NCBI GenBank assembly: GCA_023264815.1
Contig: JAHFUZ010000020.1
Location: 1-64,000, forward strand
Reading direction: 5' to 3'
Length of the DNA: 64,000 bases
Source of the DNA: Arthrobacter sp.
GTDB lineage: Bacteria > Actinomycetota > Actinomycetes > Actinomycetales > Micrococcaceae
Shown: one piece after another, positions 37,936 to 47,409 of the stretch
Numbering within the stretch: the stretch's first letter is position 1
How the letters are laid out: the number at the start of each line of letters is the position of its first letter
Position numbers and translations under genes: made by a program
The notes under the pieces: model-generated
The model's input: only the letters and a program-made list of their open reading frames with translations
The model's database searches: none
Told to the model about the DNA's origin: nothing

Positions 37936-40224
37936 CTATCCGCGTTCAAGGAACGCCTCCTTCTCGGGGTTCAGGTACTCGTTGATGGCCTCAGCCAGGC
38001 GGGGATGCCGTGTCAGCGACGGGTCAGCACCCACCACGTCCTGGGCGTCCTGCCTGGCACGGGCAATGATGTCTTCATGGTCCAGCACGCGCAGCAGCTT
38101 CAGGGTGGACCGGCCGCCGGACTGGGAGGCGCCGAGGATGTCGCCCTCGCGCCGCAGTTTCAGGTCCTCCTGGGACAGTTCGAAGCCGTCGGTGGTGGCA
38201 GCCACGGCGTCCAGGCGGCGCCGGCTGGGGTGTCCCGGTTCCAGGCTGGTGACCAGCAGACAGGTGCCGGGCAGGCCGCCACGGCCTACGCGGCCCCGCA
38301 GCTGGTGAAGCTGCGAGATGCCGAAGCGGTCGGCGTCGAGAATCACCATGAGCGTTGCGTTATGGACGTCGACGCCCACTTCAATGACAGTGGTGGACAC
38401 CAGCAGCCTGGTCCGGTTGGCGGCGAAATCCGCCATCGCGGCCGACTTCACGGCGGCGTCCAGGCGGCCGTGCATGGGGCCCAGCGGCACGCCGGCCAGG
38501 GCCGGCTCCTGGTGGAGATGTTCGACGACGGCGGTCACCGATGCGAGCTCCCGCCCCCCGCCGTCTCCGGCCAGGTCGGCCGCGGAAGGTTCCGCTTCGC
38601 CGGGACTGAAATCGCCGTCGTCGTCCGTTCCGATCCTGGGACACACCACATACACCTGGTGCCCGGCATCGATCTCTTCGCGCGAGCGTGACCAGATCCG
38701 GCCCGCCCAGCCGGGGTTCTCGGCGAGGCCCACCACGTGGGTGGAGATGGGTGCCCGGCCTGCGGGCAGCTCGTCCAGGATGGAGGTTTCGAGGTCGCCG
38801 AAGACCGTCATGGCCACGGTCCGGGGAATCGGCGTGGCCGTCATGACCAGGAGATGCGGCGGCCTGGCAGCCTTGGAGCGGAGAACGTCCCGCTGCTCCA
38901 CACCGAACCGGTGCTGTTCGTCCACCACGATCAGGCCGAGGTCGTAGAAGGCGACGTTGTCGCTCAGCAGGGCGTGGGTGCCGATCACGATCCCGGCCGC
39001 GCCGGATGCGGCGTCGAGCATGGCCCGTTTGCGGGCGGCAGCGGGCATGGAACCTGTGAGCAGGGTGACCTGCACCGTATTCTCGGCGAGGCCGCCCAAG
39101 AGCCCGTCCGGGGACAGCATTGGATCGCGGGATAGGGACCCCAGCGTGCGGCGGATGGAGTCGTAATGCTGTGCCGCGAGGACCTCGGTGGGGGCCAGCA
39201 GCGCCGCCTGCCCGCCGGCGTCCACCACCTGGAGCATGGCCCGCAGCGCCACTATGGTCTTGCCGGAGCCAACCTCGCCCTGCAGGAGCCGGTTCATGGG
39301 GCTGGCCTGGGCAAGTTCGGTGGCCAGCGTTTTCCCTACGGCGGCCTGTCCGGCCGTCAGCGTGAAAGGAAGCTGCCGGTCGAAAGCGGCCAGCAGCCCG
39401 TCAGCAGCCGGGCGCCGTGCAGTTGCCTCCTCCGCCGCCAACTGGGCACGCCGACGTGCCAGGGCCGCCTGCAGCACCAGGGCCTCCTGGTAGCGGAGGC
39501 GGTCCTGGGCGCGCTTCCAGTCGGCCTGCGTTTCGGGCTTGTGGATGAGGCGGTAAGCCTCGGCCACGGGCAGGAACTTCTCCCGGCGTGCGACGTCGTC
39601 CGGCAACGGATCCGGCAACGCCTCCAGGTCCACAGTCTGCAGGAGCGTGTCGATCACTTTCTGGATGGACCAGCTGGTGAGCTTGGCCGTGGCCGGGTAC
39701 ACCGGGACGGGCATGGCAGCCAGCCTTTCGGGGTCCATGCCGGGCATGTCCGGGTCCTCGTCCAGGAGGTTGAAGTCCGGGTTGGTCAGGCCCAGGGAAG
39801 GGCCGTACCGGGTCACTTTGCCGGAGAACATCACGCGGCGGCCGGGCAGGAGTTCCGCCTGTGCCCGGTAGCCGCTGAAGAAGGTGATCTTGAGGGTGCC
39901 GTGCCCGCTGCCGGGGCCCACGGAAGCGAGCCGGGGACGGCCGTGTGATGCGGCGTCGTCGGTAACGATGACGTCGGTAATGGAGCCGCGGCGCGAGTGC
40001 ATCTTGCGGGTGCTGTTGGAAAGGACCCGCGCGATGAGGGTGACTTCCTCGTCCACGGGCAGCTCATCGATGGGCGTCAGCTCGCCCCGGTTCAGGTAGC
40101 GTCGGGGGAAGTAGTTCAGCAGGCCGCCGACCGTGCTGATCTTCAGGTGTTTCTCAATGGCCGAGGCCGACCGCTTTCCGATCACGCGTTCCAGTCGCTG
40201 GCCCAGGTCAGCGCTCATGCCCAT
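37936..40224 (-). CDS. recG: ATP-dependent DNA helicase RecG
   Basis: 762-residue branch-migration helicase that regresses stalled replication forks. An N-terminal wedge/OB domain (about residues 60-190) is followed by helicase motifs: GEVGSGKT near 318, DEQHRFG near 435, TATPIPRT, and QLRGRVGRGG of the second RecA-like domain. It is longer than E. coli RecG (693) because of insertions, including an acidic one (GDFSPGEAEPSAADLAGDGG). Its start overlaps the preceding DAK2 gene; ATG at 40218 is an alternative. Confidence 0.95.
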   Translation of the reverse strand: MGMSADLGQRLERVIGKRSASAIEKHLKISTVGGLLNYFPRRYLNRGELTPIDELPVDEEVTLIARVLSNSTRKMHSRRGSITDVIVTDDAASHGRPRLASVGPGSGHGTLKITFFSGYRAQAELLPGRRVMFSGKVTRYGPSLGLTNPDFNLLDEDPDMPGMDPERLAAMPVPVYPATAKLTSWSIQKVIDTLLQTVDLEALPDPLPDDVARREKFLPVAEAYRLIHKPETQADWKRAQDRLRYQEALVLQAALARRRAQLAAEEATARRPAADGLLAAFDRQLPFTLTAGQAAVGKTLATELAQASPMNRLLQGEVGSGKTIVALRAMLQVVDAGGQAALLAPTEVLAAQHYDSIRRTLGSLSRDPMLSPDGLLGGLAENTVQVTLLTGSMPAAARKRAMLDAASGAAGIVIGTHALLSDNVAFYDLGLIVVDEQHRFGVEQRDVLRSKAARPPHLLVMTATPIPRTVAMTVFGDLETSILDELPAGRAPISTHVVGLAENPGWAGRIWSRSREEIDAGHQVYVVCPRIGTDDDGDFSPGEAEPSAADLAGDGGGRELASVTAVVEHLHQEPALAGVPLGPMHGRLDAAVKSAAMADFAANRTRLLVSTTVIEVGVDVHNATLMVILDADRFGISQLHQLRGRVGRGGLPGTCLLVTSLEPGHPSRRRLDAVAATTDGFELSQEDLKLRREGDILGASQSGGRSTLKLLRVLDHEDIIARARQDAQDVVGADPSLTRHPRLAEAINEYLNPEKEAFLERG

Positions 40225-41233
40225 TGGAACCCACTGGATCGGCGTCAGGGTCCCGGGGCAGCGCCAATTCGCTGACCGTGATCTCCGAGGGGTCGCCCAG
40301 GGAGCGGATCAGCGCAACGGCGGGTTCGGCGTCCGGGACGTGGACATGGACACGCCAGCGGTAGTTGCCGTCCTGGTCGGCCGCATTGCCCACCTGGCTC
40401 ATGATGACGGAGTCGCCGATCTCGTCCAGCCGCTGCCTGAGGGTGGCAGCGTTCAGCGGGGAGAGACTGATGGTGCACATCACTTCAACGCCGTCGTCAT
40501 CGGGGAGGCTGGTGTGGATGTGCGGATCCTGGACGTCGTAGCCGTGCAGCCCGTCCAGGAGTTCGCTCTGCAGTTCCTCTCCCATGACCGCCGACCGGAG
40601 GCAGTCGAGGATCAGGAGCATCCCCACCCCGCCGGCGTCCACGATGTGTGCTGCGTGAAGCGCATCCAGCTGGTCCTCGGTCCGGACGACAGCCCGGAGT
40701 GCTCCCTCGACCGCCGCGTCCAGGGCAAGGCCAAGGGCGTGGTTGCTGTCGTCCCCGTTCTGCCCTGCGTCCACGGCGCCGGCAGCCCGGGCGGCCGCCT
40801 CCATCACGGACAGCATGGTGCCCGGGACGGGATCGCTAAGTGCTGACCAGGCCCGGATCTGCGCGCGGTTCAGGGCTGCGGCGAGGAGTGTGGATGTCAG
40901 CCGGGCGTGGCCCGCCAAGGGCTCGGCTGCGGCACACAGGAAAACGGAAAACAGGGTGCCCGAATTGCCTCGCGCCTGCTCCATGGCCGCCTGCCCGGCT
41001 GCGGCGAGGCAGGCACCCACATCCGCCTGCCCGGCGTCCGGCCCCGGCATCCAGCCGTGCAGGGCACGGGCCGCTGCCCGGACAGTGAGGTAGAGGTTCG
41101 TGCCGGTGTCCCCGTCCGCTACAGGGAAGATATTAATGGCGTTGATGCGGTCGCTGTGGTTGCCGATGGCCGTTTCAGCCTTGTCCAACCACCGCTTCAT
41201 CGCCTGCGCGTTCGCGGCAACCTTAGTCTGCAA
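40208..41233 (-). CDS. DAK2 (DhaL-like) domain protein, FakA N-terminal type
   Basis: 341-residue protein with the DAK2 nucleotide/metal site: NIFPVADGDTGTNLYLT (aspartates), MEQARGNSGTLFS and VVDAGG-like AHIVDAGGVGML. It matches the kinase part of FakA, the fatty-acid kinase that works with FakB. It is much shorter than FakA (about 550), lacking the C-terminal part except for a short ferredoxin-like segment. No fakB is seen. Start TTG at 41233, overlapping thiL by 11 bases; ATG at 41200 is an alternative. Confidence 0.8.
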   Translation of the reverse strand: MQTKVAANAQAMKRWLDKAETAIGNHSDRINAINIFPVADGDTGTNLYLTVRAAARALHGWMPGPDAGQADVGACLAAAGQAAMEQARGNSGTLFSVFLCAAAEPLAGHARLTSTLLAAALNRAQIRAWSALSDPVPGTMLSVMEAAARAAGAVDAGQNGDDSNHALGLALDAAVEGALRAVVRTEDQLDALHAAHIVDAGGVGMLLILDCLRSAVMGEELQSELLDGLHGYDVQDPHIHTSLPDDDGVEVMCTISLSPLNAATLRQRLDEIGDSVIMSQVGNAADQDGNYRWRVHVHVPDAEPAVALIRSLGDPSEITVSELALPRDPDADPVGSNGHER

Positions 41234-42263
41234 AGTGATCCCATCCCCTGGCGCCAGCGACGCGGCCCGCTATTGTGACCACCGGGCCGTTCTGCGTTCC
41301 CGGGGCCTGTACTGAGCCTATCGCAGTGAATCCGGGAGCCAGCTGAACGCCGGCAGGGAATGTGGCCAGCAGCCCGTGGTCTTCTCCACCGCCCAGGACC
41401 CAGGCCATGGGGTCCACTCCCAGGATGCCCGACGCCGGGACGAGGGCTTCTGCGTGCGCCTTCAGTTCCCCGGGGTCCAGGTCCAGCACCACTCCGCTGG
41501 CAGCGGCGAGGCGGCCGGCGTCGCGCACCAGCCCGTCCGAGATGTCCATCATGGCGGTGGCACCGGCGGTCCTGGCAAGCGGGCCTGCCGCCAGTGGAGG
41601 CCGTGGACGGGACTGTGTTTCCACGAGTGCCCGCTGTGCCGGAGTCAGGGAATCCACGGGATGCCCTGACTCCAGGAGCGCAAGCCCGGCCGCGGCCCGG
41701 CCAACTGTCCCTGCCATCGCCAGGACATCACCGGCGCGGGCACCTGAACGCAGGACGGGGGATCCACCGGCAAGAGTCCCCAGCACAGCCACAGTGACGG
41801 AAATTTCCCGCCCGCGGCCCAGGTCGCCGCCGGCCACGGAGCAGCCTGTGGCCCCAAGCTCCCTGATGGCGGCAGTCAGGCCGTCCGCAAGGTCCTCCAC
41901 CCAGCTGACGAGTGTTTCCGGCGGCAGCGTGAGGCTGACCACCAGGGAGGACGCGGTCCCGCCCATGGCGTTGATGTCGCTGAGGTTCTGGGCTGCAGCT
42001 TTCCACCCGACATCGAATCCGGTGGTGCGGTATCCGCTGGCCCACAAGAGCCTGAAGTCCTGGTCCTGGACCTGGGTGTCAATGGAGACCAGGGTCCTGC
42101 CGTCCGGTGCCGCAACCAGTGCGGCGTCGTCACCGGGGCCGAGCAGCATGGCCGCCCCTTGCGCCGCGTTCACGGTGAGCCGCGGAAAGATGCGGGCCAG
42201 CAGGTCGGATTCGGAAAGCGTGGAGACGGTGGTGGTTTCTTCGGTCAGCGGTTTTTCAGGCAC
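41223..42263 (-). CDS. thiL: Thiamine-monophosphate kinase
   Basis: 346-residue kinase that makes thiamine pyrophosphate from thiamine phosphate. It shows the PurM/ThiL fold: LLGPGDDAALVAAPDG at the start, WKAAAQNLSDINAMGG, GGDLGRGREISVTV, MMDISDGLVRDAGRL and GGGEDHGLLAT. Its product is the ligand of the riboswitch in front of thiC. It overlaps the DAK2 gene and is divergent from the DUF3515 lipoprotein gene. Confidence 0.95.
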   Translation of the reverse strand: MPEKPLTEETTTVSTLSESDLLARIFPRLTVNAAQGAAMLLGPGDDAALVAAPDGRTLVSIDTQVQDQDFRLLWASGYRTTGFDVGWKAAAQNLSDINAMGGTASSLVVSLTLPPETLVSWVEDLADGLTAAIRELGATGCSVAGGDLGRGREISVTVAVLGTLAGGSPVLRSGARAGDVLAMAGTVGRAAAGLALLESGHPVDSLTPAQRALVETQSRPRPPLAAGPLARTAGATAMMDISDGLVRDAGRLAAASGVVLDLDPGELKAHAEALVPASGILGVDPMAWVLGGGEDHGLLATFPAGVQLAPGFTAIGSVQAPGTQNGPVVTIAGRVAGARGWDHFAD

Positions 42264-42353
42264 GTCCCTACGCTACAGCGCGGCACCGACAATGCTGATC
42301 CCCGGCCACTGGCCGCGTCCGTGGGTACCCGGTGTCGGCGCTAGGCTTGAAGG

Positions 42354-42863
42354 ATGCACCATCCGCGTTTGCTTTCGATTGTCCGTGCGTCCGTGACCCT
42401 GCTGGGCGCTGGCGTTGCCGGCGCTGTTCTGTCCGGTTGCGCCCCCGCTGTGGATGTTGCCCCCGCCGCCGATGCCGCGAACCCGGCCTGCGCACCCATG
42501 ATGGTGGCTCTCCCCGATGCCATCGGCGACGCCGCGCTGCGGAAAACCAACAGCCAGGCAACAGCGGCGTGGGGGGATCCGTCCGAGGTGATCCTGCGCT
42601 GCGGCGTCAATGTCCCGGGCCCCACGACGGACCGCTGCGTCAGCGTCAACGGCGTGGACTGGGTCATCAGGGAAGGGGACGCCGCCTGGACCCTGACGAC
42701 TTTCGGCCGCCGGCCCGCCACCGAGGTCCTCCTCACGAAGGATCAGGAAACCATCAGTTCCGCCACCGTCCTGGCTGATCTTTCGGCAGCTGCGGCAAAG
42801 ATTCCGGCGACCGGGAACTGCGTGGGCCAGGCGGACCTGCAGAACCTGCCCACCAGCAAGTAG
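42354..42863 (+). CDS. DUF3515 family lipoprotein
   Basis: 169-residue exported protein. A hydrophobic leader ends in AGAVLSGC, a lipobox whose Cys would be lipidated and anchored in the membrane. The mature part has paired cysteines (ACAPMM, LRCGV, DRCVS, NCVGQ) and the segment VNGVDWVIREGDAAWTLTTFGRRPATEV, which I recognise as the actinobacterial DUF3515 family, function unknown. It commonly lies near ddl and thiL. A copy of the GGYTTCGACWGGCTCARCC repeat begins at its stop codon. Confidence 0.82.
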   Translation: MHHPRLLSIVRASVTLLGAGVAGAVLSGCAPAVDVAPAADAANPACAPMMVALPDAIGDAALRKTNSQATAAWGDPSEVILRCGVNVPGPTTDRCVSVNGVDWVIREGDAAWTLTTFGRRPATEVLLTKDQETISSATVLADLSAAAAKIPATGNCVGQADLQNLPTSK

Positions 42864-42881
42864 GCTTCGACAGGCTCAACC
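42863..42881. repeat. Dispersed 19-base repeat, intergenic copy
   Basis: GGCTTCGACAGGCTCAACC, overlapping the DUF3515 stop. It matches 16 of 19 bases of 48046-48064 in leuC. I recall related GGTTTCGACAAGCTCAACC repeats as abundant in Micrococcaceae and Microbacteriaceae. Confidence 0.6.
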
Positions 42882-42893
42882 GGCGGCGAGGGG

Positions 42894-44042
42894 TCAGCGG
42901 AGGCCGGTGTTCCGGTGCAGCGCCAGGTAGATCAGCTCGTCGATCAGGTCCGCGTAGTCCAGCCCGGATGCTGCCCACATCTGCGGGTACATGCTCTTGG
43001 GCGTGAACCCCGGCATGGTGTTGATCTCGTTGATGATGAGCTCGCCGTCCGTGGTGTAGAAGAAGTCAACCCGGCTCAGGCCTTCCGCGCCGACGGCATC
43101 GAATGCGGCGGCGGCGAGTTCACGCACGCGTGCGATTGCTTCCTCGGGCATATCTGCAGGGCAGCTGAGCGACGCGGCGTCGTCCTCCACGTACTTGGCA
43201 TTGAAGTCGTAGAACTCATGCCCGCCCCCTGCCACGGAGATCTCGCCGGGCATCGAGGTCCGGGGCGCCGCAGTACCGCGCCCTTCCAGGACAGCGCACT
43301 CGATTTCCCGGCCCACAATGCCGGCCTCAATAACCAGCTTGCGGTCGTGGCGGCGGGCTTCCTCGATGGCGGCATCCAGGTCATCGAGGGAGTCCACTTT
43401 GGAGATACCCATGGATGATCCTGCCCGGGCAGGCTTCACGAATACAGGGAAGCCGAGGCGGTCCACCTGCTTCCGGACGGCTTCTGCATCGTTGAGCCAC
43501 TGCCGGTCCGTGACGGCGACGTAGGGTCCTACCCGAAGGCCCGCAGCTTCGAACACCACCTTCATGTAGTGCTTGTCCATGCCCACGGCCGATGCCAGGA
43601 CGCCGGCACCAACGTAGCGGGTATCAGACAGTTCCAGGAGCCCCTGGATGGTTCCGTCCTCGCCGAACGGACCGTGGAGCAGCGGGAACACCACGTCGAC
43701 CGTGCCAAGCTCGCGCGGGACGGCGTCCGGGGAAGCCACAATGAGCTGGTGTTCCCCGCCGATTTCTGCCAGTGTCACGGTTTCGGACGACGCCGGAACT
43801 TCAGGCAGCGACGCTGCAGACAGCGACCACTGGGCTGTGTCCGCGGACGCGAGCACCCACTGCCCGGACTTTGCGATGCCGATGGGGATCACGTCGTATT
43901 TGTCTTTGTTAATGGCGCCCAGCACACCGGCAGCCGTCACGCAGCTCACGGCGTGTTCGCTGGACCGGCCGCCAAAAAGTACCGCCACACGGGGTTTGGC
44001 GTGGGGGGCCGGTTCCGGTGCGGCCAGGTTGTGGTCAGACAT
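42894..44042 (-). CDS. ddl: D-alanine--D-alanine ligase
   Basis: 382-residue ATP-grasp ligase for the D-Ala-D-Ala end of peptidoglycan precursors. It begins RVAVLFGGRSSEHAVSC and has the ATP-grasp blocks PLLHGPFGEDGTIQGLLEL, VKPARAGSSMGISKV and EINTMPGFT. It is a chain-length normal for DdlA-type enzymes. The start lies two bases after the gpsA stop; plsC-gpsA-ddl form one operon of envelope genes, a common actinobacterial order. Confidence 0.95.
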   Translation of the reverse strand: MSDHNLAAPEPAPHAKPRVAVLFGGRSSEHAVSCVTAAGVLGAINKDKYDVIPIGIAKSGQWVLASADTAQWSLSAASLPEVPASSETVTLAEIGGEHQLIVASPDAVPRELGTVDVVFPLLHGPFGEDGTIQGLLELSDTRYVGAGVLASAVGMDKHYMKVVFEAAGLRVGPYVAVTDRQWLNDAEAVRKQVDRLGFPVFVKPARAGSSMGISKVDSLDDLDAAIEEARRHDRKLVIEAGIVGREIECAVLEGRGTAAPRTSMPGEISVAGGGHEFYDFNAKYVEDDAASLSCPADMPEEAIARVRELAAAAFDAVGAEGLSRVDFFYTTDGELIINEINTMPGFTPKSMYPQMWAASGLDYADLIDELIYLALHRNTGLR

Positions 44043-44044
44043 CG

Positions 44045-45097
44045 TCAGTAATCGCCTTCAGGTTTCAGGTCCCGGGACAGCAGCAGGGGTCCCAGTTGGT
44101 CAACGGACAGTTTGCCGGCGAGGACAGCCACGACGGCGGCGGTAATGGGCATTTCGACGCCCAGCTTCCCCGCGAGTTCGTGCACGGCCTGGCCGGATTT
44201 AATGCCTTCAGCCGTCTGCGTCATTTTAAGGGCGAGCTCGTCAAGGGTGAGTCCCTGGCCCAGCAGCCGGCCAGCGGTGTGGTTCCGTGACAGCGGCGAG
44301 GAGCAGGTAGCCACCAGATCCCCGAGGCCGGCAAGTCCTGCCATGGTGCGGGCTTCGCCGCCGAGGGCCAGGGCCAGACGCGAGGTTTCGGCCAGGCCCC
44401 TGGTGATGACGGAGGCCTTGGTGTTGTCCCCCATCTGCTTGCCTTCGCAAATGCCGACGGCCAGCGCAATAACGTTCTTGACGATGCCGCCGATCTCGAC
44501 GCCCACGACGTCCCCTGTGGTGTAGGGGCGGAAGTAAGGGGCGGTGCAGCTCCTGGCGATCCATCCTGCGGTTGCCTCATCGGTACACGCCACGACGGAG
44601 GCCGTGGGTTCTTCCCGTGCGATCTCCATGGCGAGGTTCGGGCCCGATACCACCGCGATCCGGTTGTCAGGGATTCCGAGTTCGCTGCTGATAACCTCGC
44701 TCATCCTGGCGTCCGTGCCGAGTTCCAGTCCCTTCATCAGGGAAACCACCACAGCGTCCGGAGCAATAAGCGCTTTCCATTCGCGGAGCTGGAGGCGCAG
44801 GGATTGTGCCGGCACGGCCAGGACCACCAGGTCCGCACCGGTCAGAACGTCGCGGACGTCAGTGGACGCAGTGATGCTCGGTGGCAGCACAGTATCCTTC
44901 AGGTACTGCTCATTGCGGTGGGAGGCATTGACCTGTTCCACCACTTCGCTCCTGCGCCCCCACAGCCGGATGCTGCGTTCCACACCGGCAGCACTGGCGG
45001 CGTCCGCCAGGATCTTGGCGAACGTGGTCCCCCATGAACCTGCGCCCAGGACGGCAACGGACCGGGACGATCCGGGGCGGGCTACTCCAGCGGTCAC
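44045..45097 (-). CDS. gpsA: NAD(P)-dependent glycerol-3-phosphate dehydrogenase
   Basis: 350-residue enzyme that makes sn-glycerol-3-phosphate for phospholipids. The Rossmann motif is VAVLGAGSWGTTFAKIL, the catalytic lysine lies in GGIVKNVIALAVGICEGKQMGDN, and GLAGLGDLVATCSSPLSRN is typical. The start is GTG, overlapping the plsC stop (GTGA), so translation is coupled to the acyltransferase that uses its pathway product. Confidence 0.95.
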   Translation of the reverse strand: MTAGVARPGSSRSVAVLGAGSWGTTFAKILADAASAAGVERSIRLWGRRSEVVEQVNASHRNEQYLKDTVLPPSITASTDVRDVLTGADLVVLAVPAQSLRLQLREWKALIAPDAVVVSLMKGLELGTDARMSEVISSELGIPDNRIAVVSGPNLAMEIAREEPTASVVACTDEATAGWIARSCTAPYFRPYTTGDVVGVEIGGIVKNVIALAVGICEGKQMGDNTKASVITRGLAETSRLALALGGEARTMAGLAGLGDLVATCSSPLSRNHTAGRLLGQGLTLDELALKMTQTAEGIKSGQAVHELAGKLGVEMPITAAVVAVLAGKLSVDQLGPLLLSRDLKPEGDY

Positions 45098-45861
45098 GTG
45101 GCATCCGCCGCGTCATCAGGCCGTTTCCGGTCAACGAAGCGGCCATGCGTGGCCTGGTTGTGTTTGGCGGGATCCCAGCGCTCCGCGGGTGGAACCTCGC
45201 CCCGGAGGCCGGCCAGCAGGTCGGTCACGGCGTCCATGATGGCATCGGTGGCAGCCGCAAGTGTTGCCTTGTCCAGCGGCCTACCCATAAAGGGACTGAG
45301 GTCCACAGGCTTGCCTACCACCACGCGTGAGGTCTTGCGGGGGAAAAGGTGGAAACGTTTGGCGTAGCGCGGAAACACCTCATGGGCCCCCCAGTGCGCG
45401 ATGGGCACCACGGGGATTCCTCCTTCGAGGGCCAGCCGCGCCGCACCGGTGTGGCCCTTCATCGGCCACAGGTCGGGATCGCGGGTGAGCGTCCCTTCGG
45501 GGTAGATGATGATGGCCCCGCCGTCGGCCACGATCTCCTGGGCGAGCTGCAGCGACCGGTTCGCCCCCGCCGTCGAACGTTCCACCGGGATCTGGCGGGT
45601 GGCCCGCAGGACGGCGCCCAGGACCGGGACCTTGAAGAGCCCTGCCTTGGCCAGGAAATGCGGTGCGCGCTTTTGGTTGTACAGCAGGTGTCCCACGATC
45701 AGCGGGTCAATTTCCGTGCAATGGTTGGGCGCGGCAATGAACCCTCCCGCCGGAAGGTTTTCCAGGCCTTCCCACTTTTTATTCATCATGCCGTTAAGGA
45801 GGGTGCGCACTATTGCTGCCACCACAACGAATGTGGCCTGGCTTTTGGCCGTTTCCTTCAC
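45094..45861 (-). CDS. plsC: 1-acyl-sn-glycerol-3-phosphate acyltransferase
   Basis: 255-residue membrane-associated acyltransferase. Motif I is NHCTEID (HX4D), with ATRQIPVERST and YPEGTLTRD as the further family motifs. The start is GTG at 45861 (VKETAKSQATF), preceded by GGGGGA; the open frame runs back to 45999 but that part is in the murA gene. A C-terminal tail of about 40 charged residues is not part of the catalytic domain. Confidence 0.92.
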   Translation of the reverse strand: MKETAKSQATFVVVAAIVRTLLNGMMNKKWEGLENLPAGGFIAAPNHCTEIDPLIVGHLLYNQKRAPHFLAKAGLFKVPVLGAVLRATRQIPVERSTAGANRSLQLAQEIVADGGAIIIYPEGTLTRDPDLWPMKGHTGAARLALEGGIPVVPIAHWGAHEVFPRYAKRFHLFPRKTSRVVVGKPVDLSPFMGRPLDKATLAAATDAIMDAVTDLLAGLRGEVPPAERWDPAKHNQATHGRFVDRKRPDDAADAT

Positions 45862-45871
45862 GTGTCCCCCG

Positions 45872-47197
45872 CTACTTTTCCGACGTGATGTCGAAATCGG
45901 CGCCGAGGCCGGCCAGTTTTTCGGTGAAACGCTCGTAGCCCCGGTTAATGATGTCGATCCCGGTGACGCGGGAGGTGCCGGTGGCGGCCAGCGCGGCAAT
46001 CAGATGGCTGAACCCGCCACGCAGGTCCGGGACATCGATGTCCGTGCCCTTGAGCTGGGTCGGGCCCGAGATAACTGCTGAGTGGAGGAAGTTCCGCTGG
46101 CCGAAGCGGCACGGGACGCTGCCCAGGCACTCACGGTGAACCTGGATGCTGGCGCCCATCCGGATCAGTGCGTCAGTAAAGCCGAACCTGTTTTCGTATA
46201 CGGTCTCGTGCACGATCGAGACGCCCTCGGCCTGGGTCAGGGCAACAACGAGGGGCTGCTGCCAGTCGGTCATAAAGCCCGGGTGCACATCGGTTTCCAG
46301 GACAAGCGGATTGAGCTTCCCCCCGCGGTGGTAGAAGCGGATGCCGTCTTCGCCGATGTCCATGCCGCCGCCCACCTTGCGGTAGGTGTTCAGGAACGTC
46401 ATCATGTCCCGCTGCGAGGCACCTTCGACGAAGATGTCGCCCTTAGTTACCAGCGCGGCAGAGGCCCAGGACGCCGATTCGTTGCGGTCAGAGAGGGCGC
46501 GGTGGTTGTAGCCGCCGAGGTCCTTGACGCCTTCAATGCGGATGGTGCGGTCCGTTTGGACGCTGATGATGGCGCCCATCTTCTGCAGGACAGCGATGAG
46601 GTCAATGACTTCCGGCTCGGTTGCGGCCCCGGAAAGTTCGGTGATGCCCTCGGCGCGGGTGGCGCTGAGCAGGACCTGCTCCGTGGCACCTACCGAGGGG
46701 TAGGGCAGCGATATTTTGGCACCCTGCAGGCCCCTCGGGGCGGAAATGTGGATGCCGCCGGGACGCTTCTCCACCACGGCGCCGAACTGGCGCAGCACGT
46801 TGAGGTGGTAGTCGATGGGGCGGTCGCCGATCTTGCAGCCGCCAAGATCCGGAATGAAGGCCTCACCGATGGCGTGGATGAGCGGTCCGCAAAGGAGGAT
46901 GGGGATCCGGGAATCGCCGGCATGGGCATCGATCGCCGTGCTCGGAGCGGTCTTGGCCGCCTTCGGATCCAGCGTCAGGTCACCGGTGACGGGATCCTTG
47001 ACAACCGTCACGCCATGCAGCTGCAGAAGGGACGTGACAACCTCTACGTCCTTGATTTCCGGAACGTTCCGCAACACCGACGGCTCGTTGCCCAGCAATG
47101 CTGCCACCATGGCTTTGGGGACAAGGTTTTTGGCCCCTCGAACGGTGACGCGGCCTGTAAGCGGGACTCCGCCACGGATTGTCAGAACACTACTCAT
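45872..47197 (-). CDS. murA: UDP-N-acetylglucosamine 1-carboxyvinyltransferase
   Basis: 441-residue enzyme of the first committed step of peptidoglycan synthesis. The start segment TGRVTVRGAKNLVPKAMVAA has the key Lys-Asn, and the loop DLGGCKIGDRPIDYH keeps the catalytic Cys that is Asp in mycobacteria. Fosfomycin-type inhibition is therefore possible in principle. AAGGAAA lies about eight bases before the start. It precedes plsC by ten bases and probably leads the plsC-gpsA-ddl transcript. Confidence 0.94.
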   Translation of the reverse strand: MSSVLTIRGGVPLTGRVTVRGAKNLVPKAMVAALLGNEPSVLRNVPEIKDVEVVTSLLQLHGVTVVKDPVTGDLTLDPKAAKTAPSTAIDAHAGDSRIPILLCGPLIHAIGEAFIPDLGGCKIGDRPIDYHLNVLRQFGAVVEKRPGGIHISAPRGLQGAKISLPYPSVGATEQVLLSATRAEGITELSGAATEPEVIDLIAVLQKMGAIISVQTDRTIRIEGVKDLGGYNHRALSDRNESASWASAALVTKGDIFVEGASQRDMMTFLNTYRKVGGGMDIGEDGIRFYHRGGKLNPLVLETDVHPGFMTDWQQPLVVALTQAEGVSIVHETVYENRFGFTDALIRMGASIQVHRECLGSVPCRFGQRNFLHSAVISGPTQLKGTDIDVPDLRGGFSHLIAALAATGTSRVTGIDIINRGYERFTEKLAGLGADFDITSEK

Positions 47198-47337
47198 ATA
47201 CCGGTTTCCTTACGATTACTCGCCCCCAAATACTTGCAAAGGCTCCAGCTAAGCATAGGAGGTCGCGTTACCGAACCGAAATACGGCATGCCCGGCGGGC
47301 TCGTTTTTCCAACGCTGTCCCCCGCTGTAGCAAAAGC

Positions 47338-47397
47338 AACGCGGGGTCACTTCCTGCCCGATAGTTCGACTTTTTGGGCAGGTAGTGACCCCGCGTT
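47338..47397 (-). terminator. Long-stem palindrome after leuD
   Basis: A 22-base arm (47338-47359) pairs with 47376-47397 with one mismatch, around a 16-base loop. The core is GGGGTCACT/AGTGACCCC. On the minus strand GCTTTTGC follows, so it can terminate leuCD. The stem is longer than needed and may be a dispersed element. Confidence 0.65.
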
Positions 47398-47409
47398 CCC
47401 TCAGTGTGC

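Noticed and set aside
45872..47197. MurA as a naturally fosfomycin-resistant form with Cys replaced
   Set aside because: The catalytic Cys is present in GGCKIGDRP.
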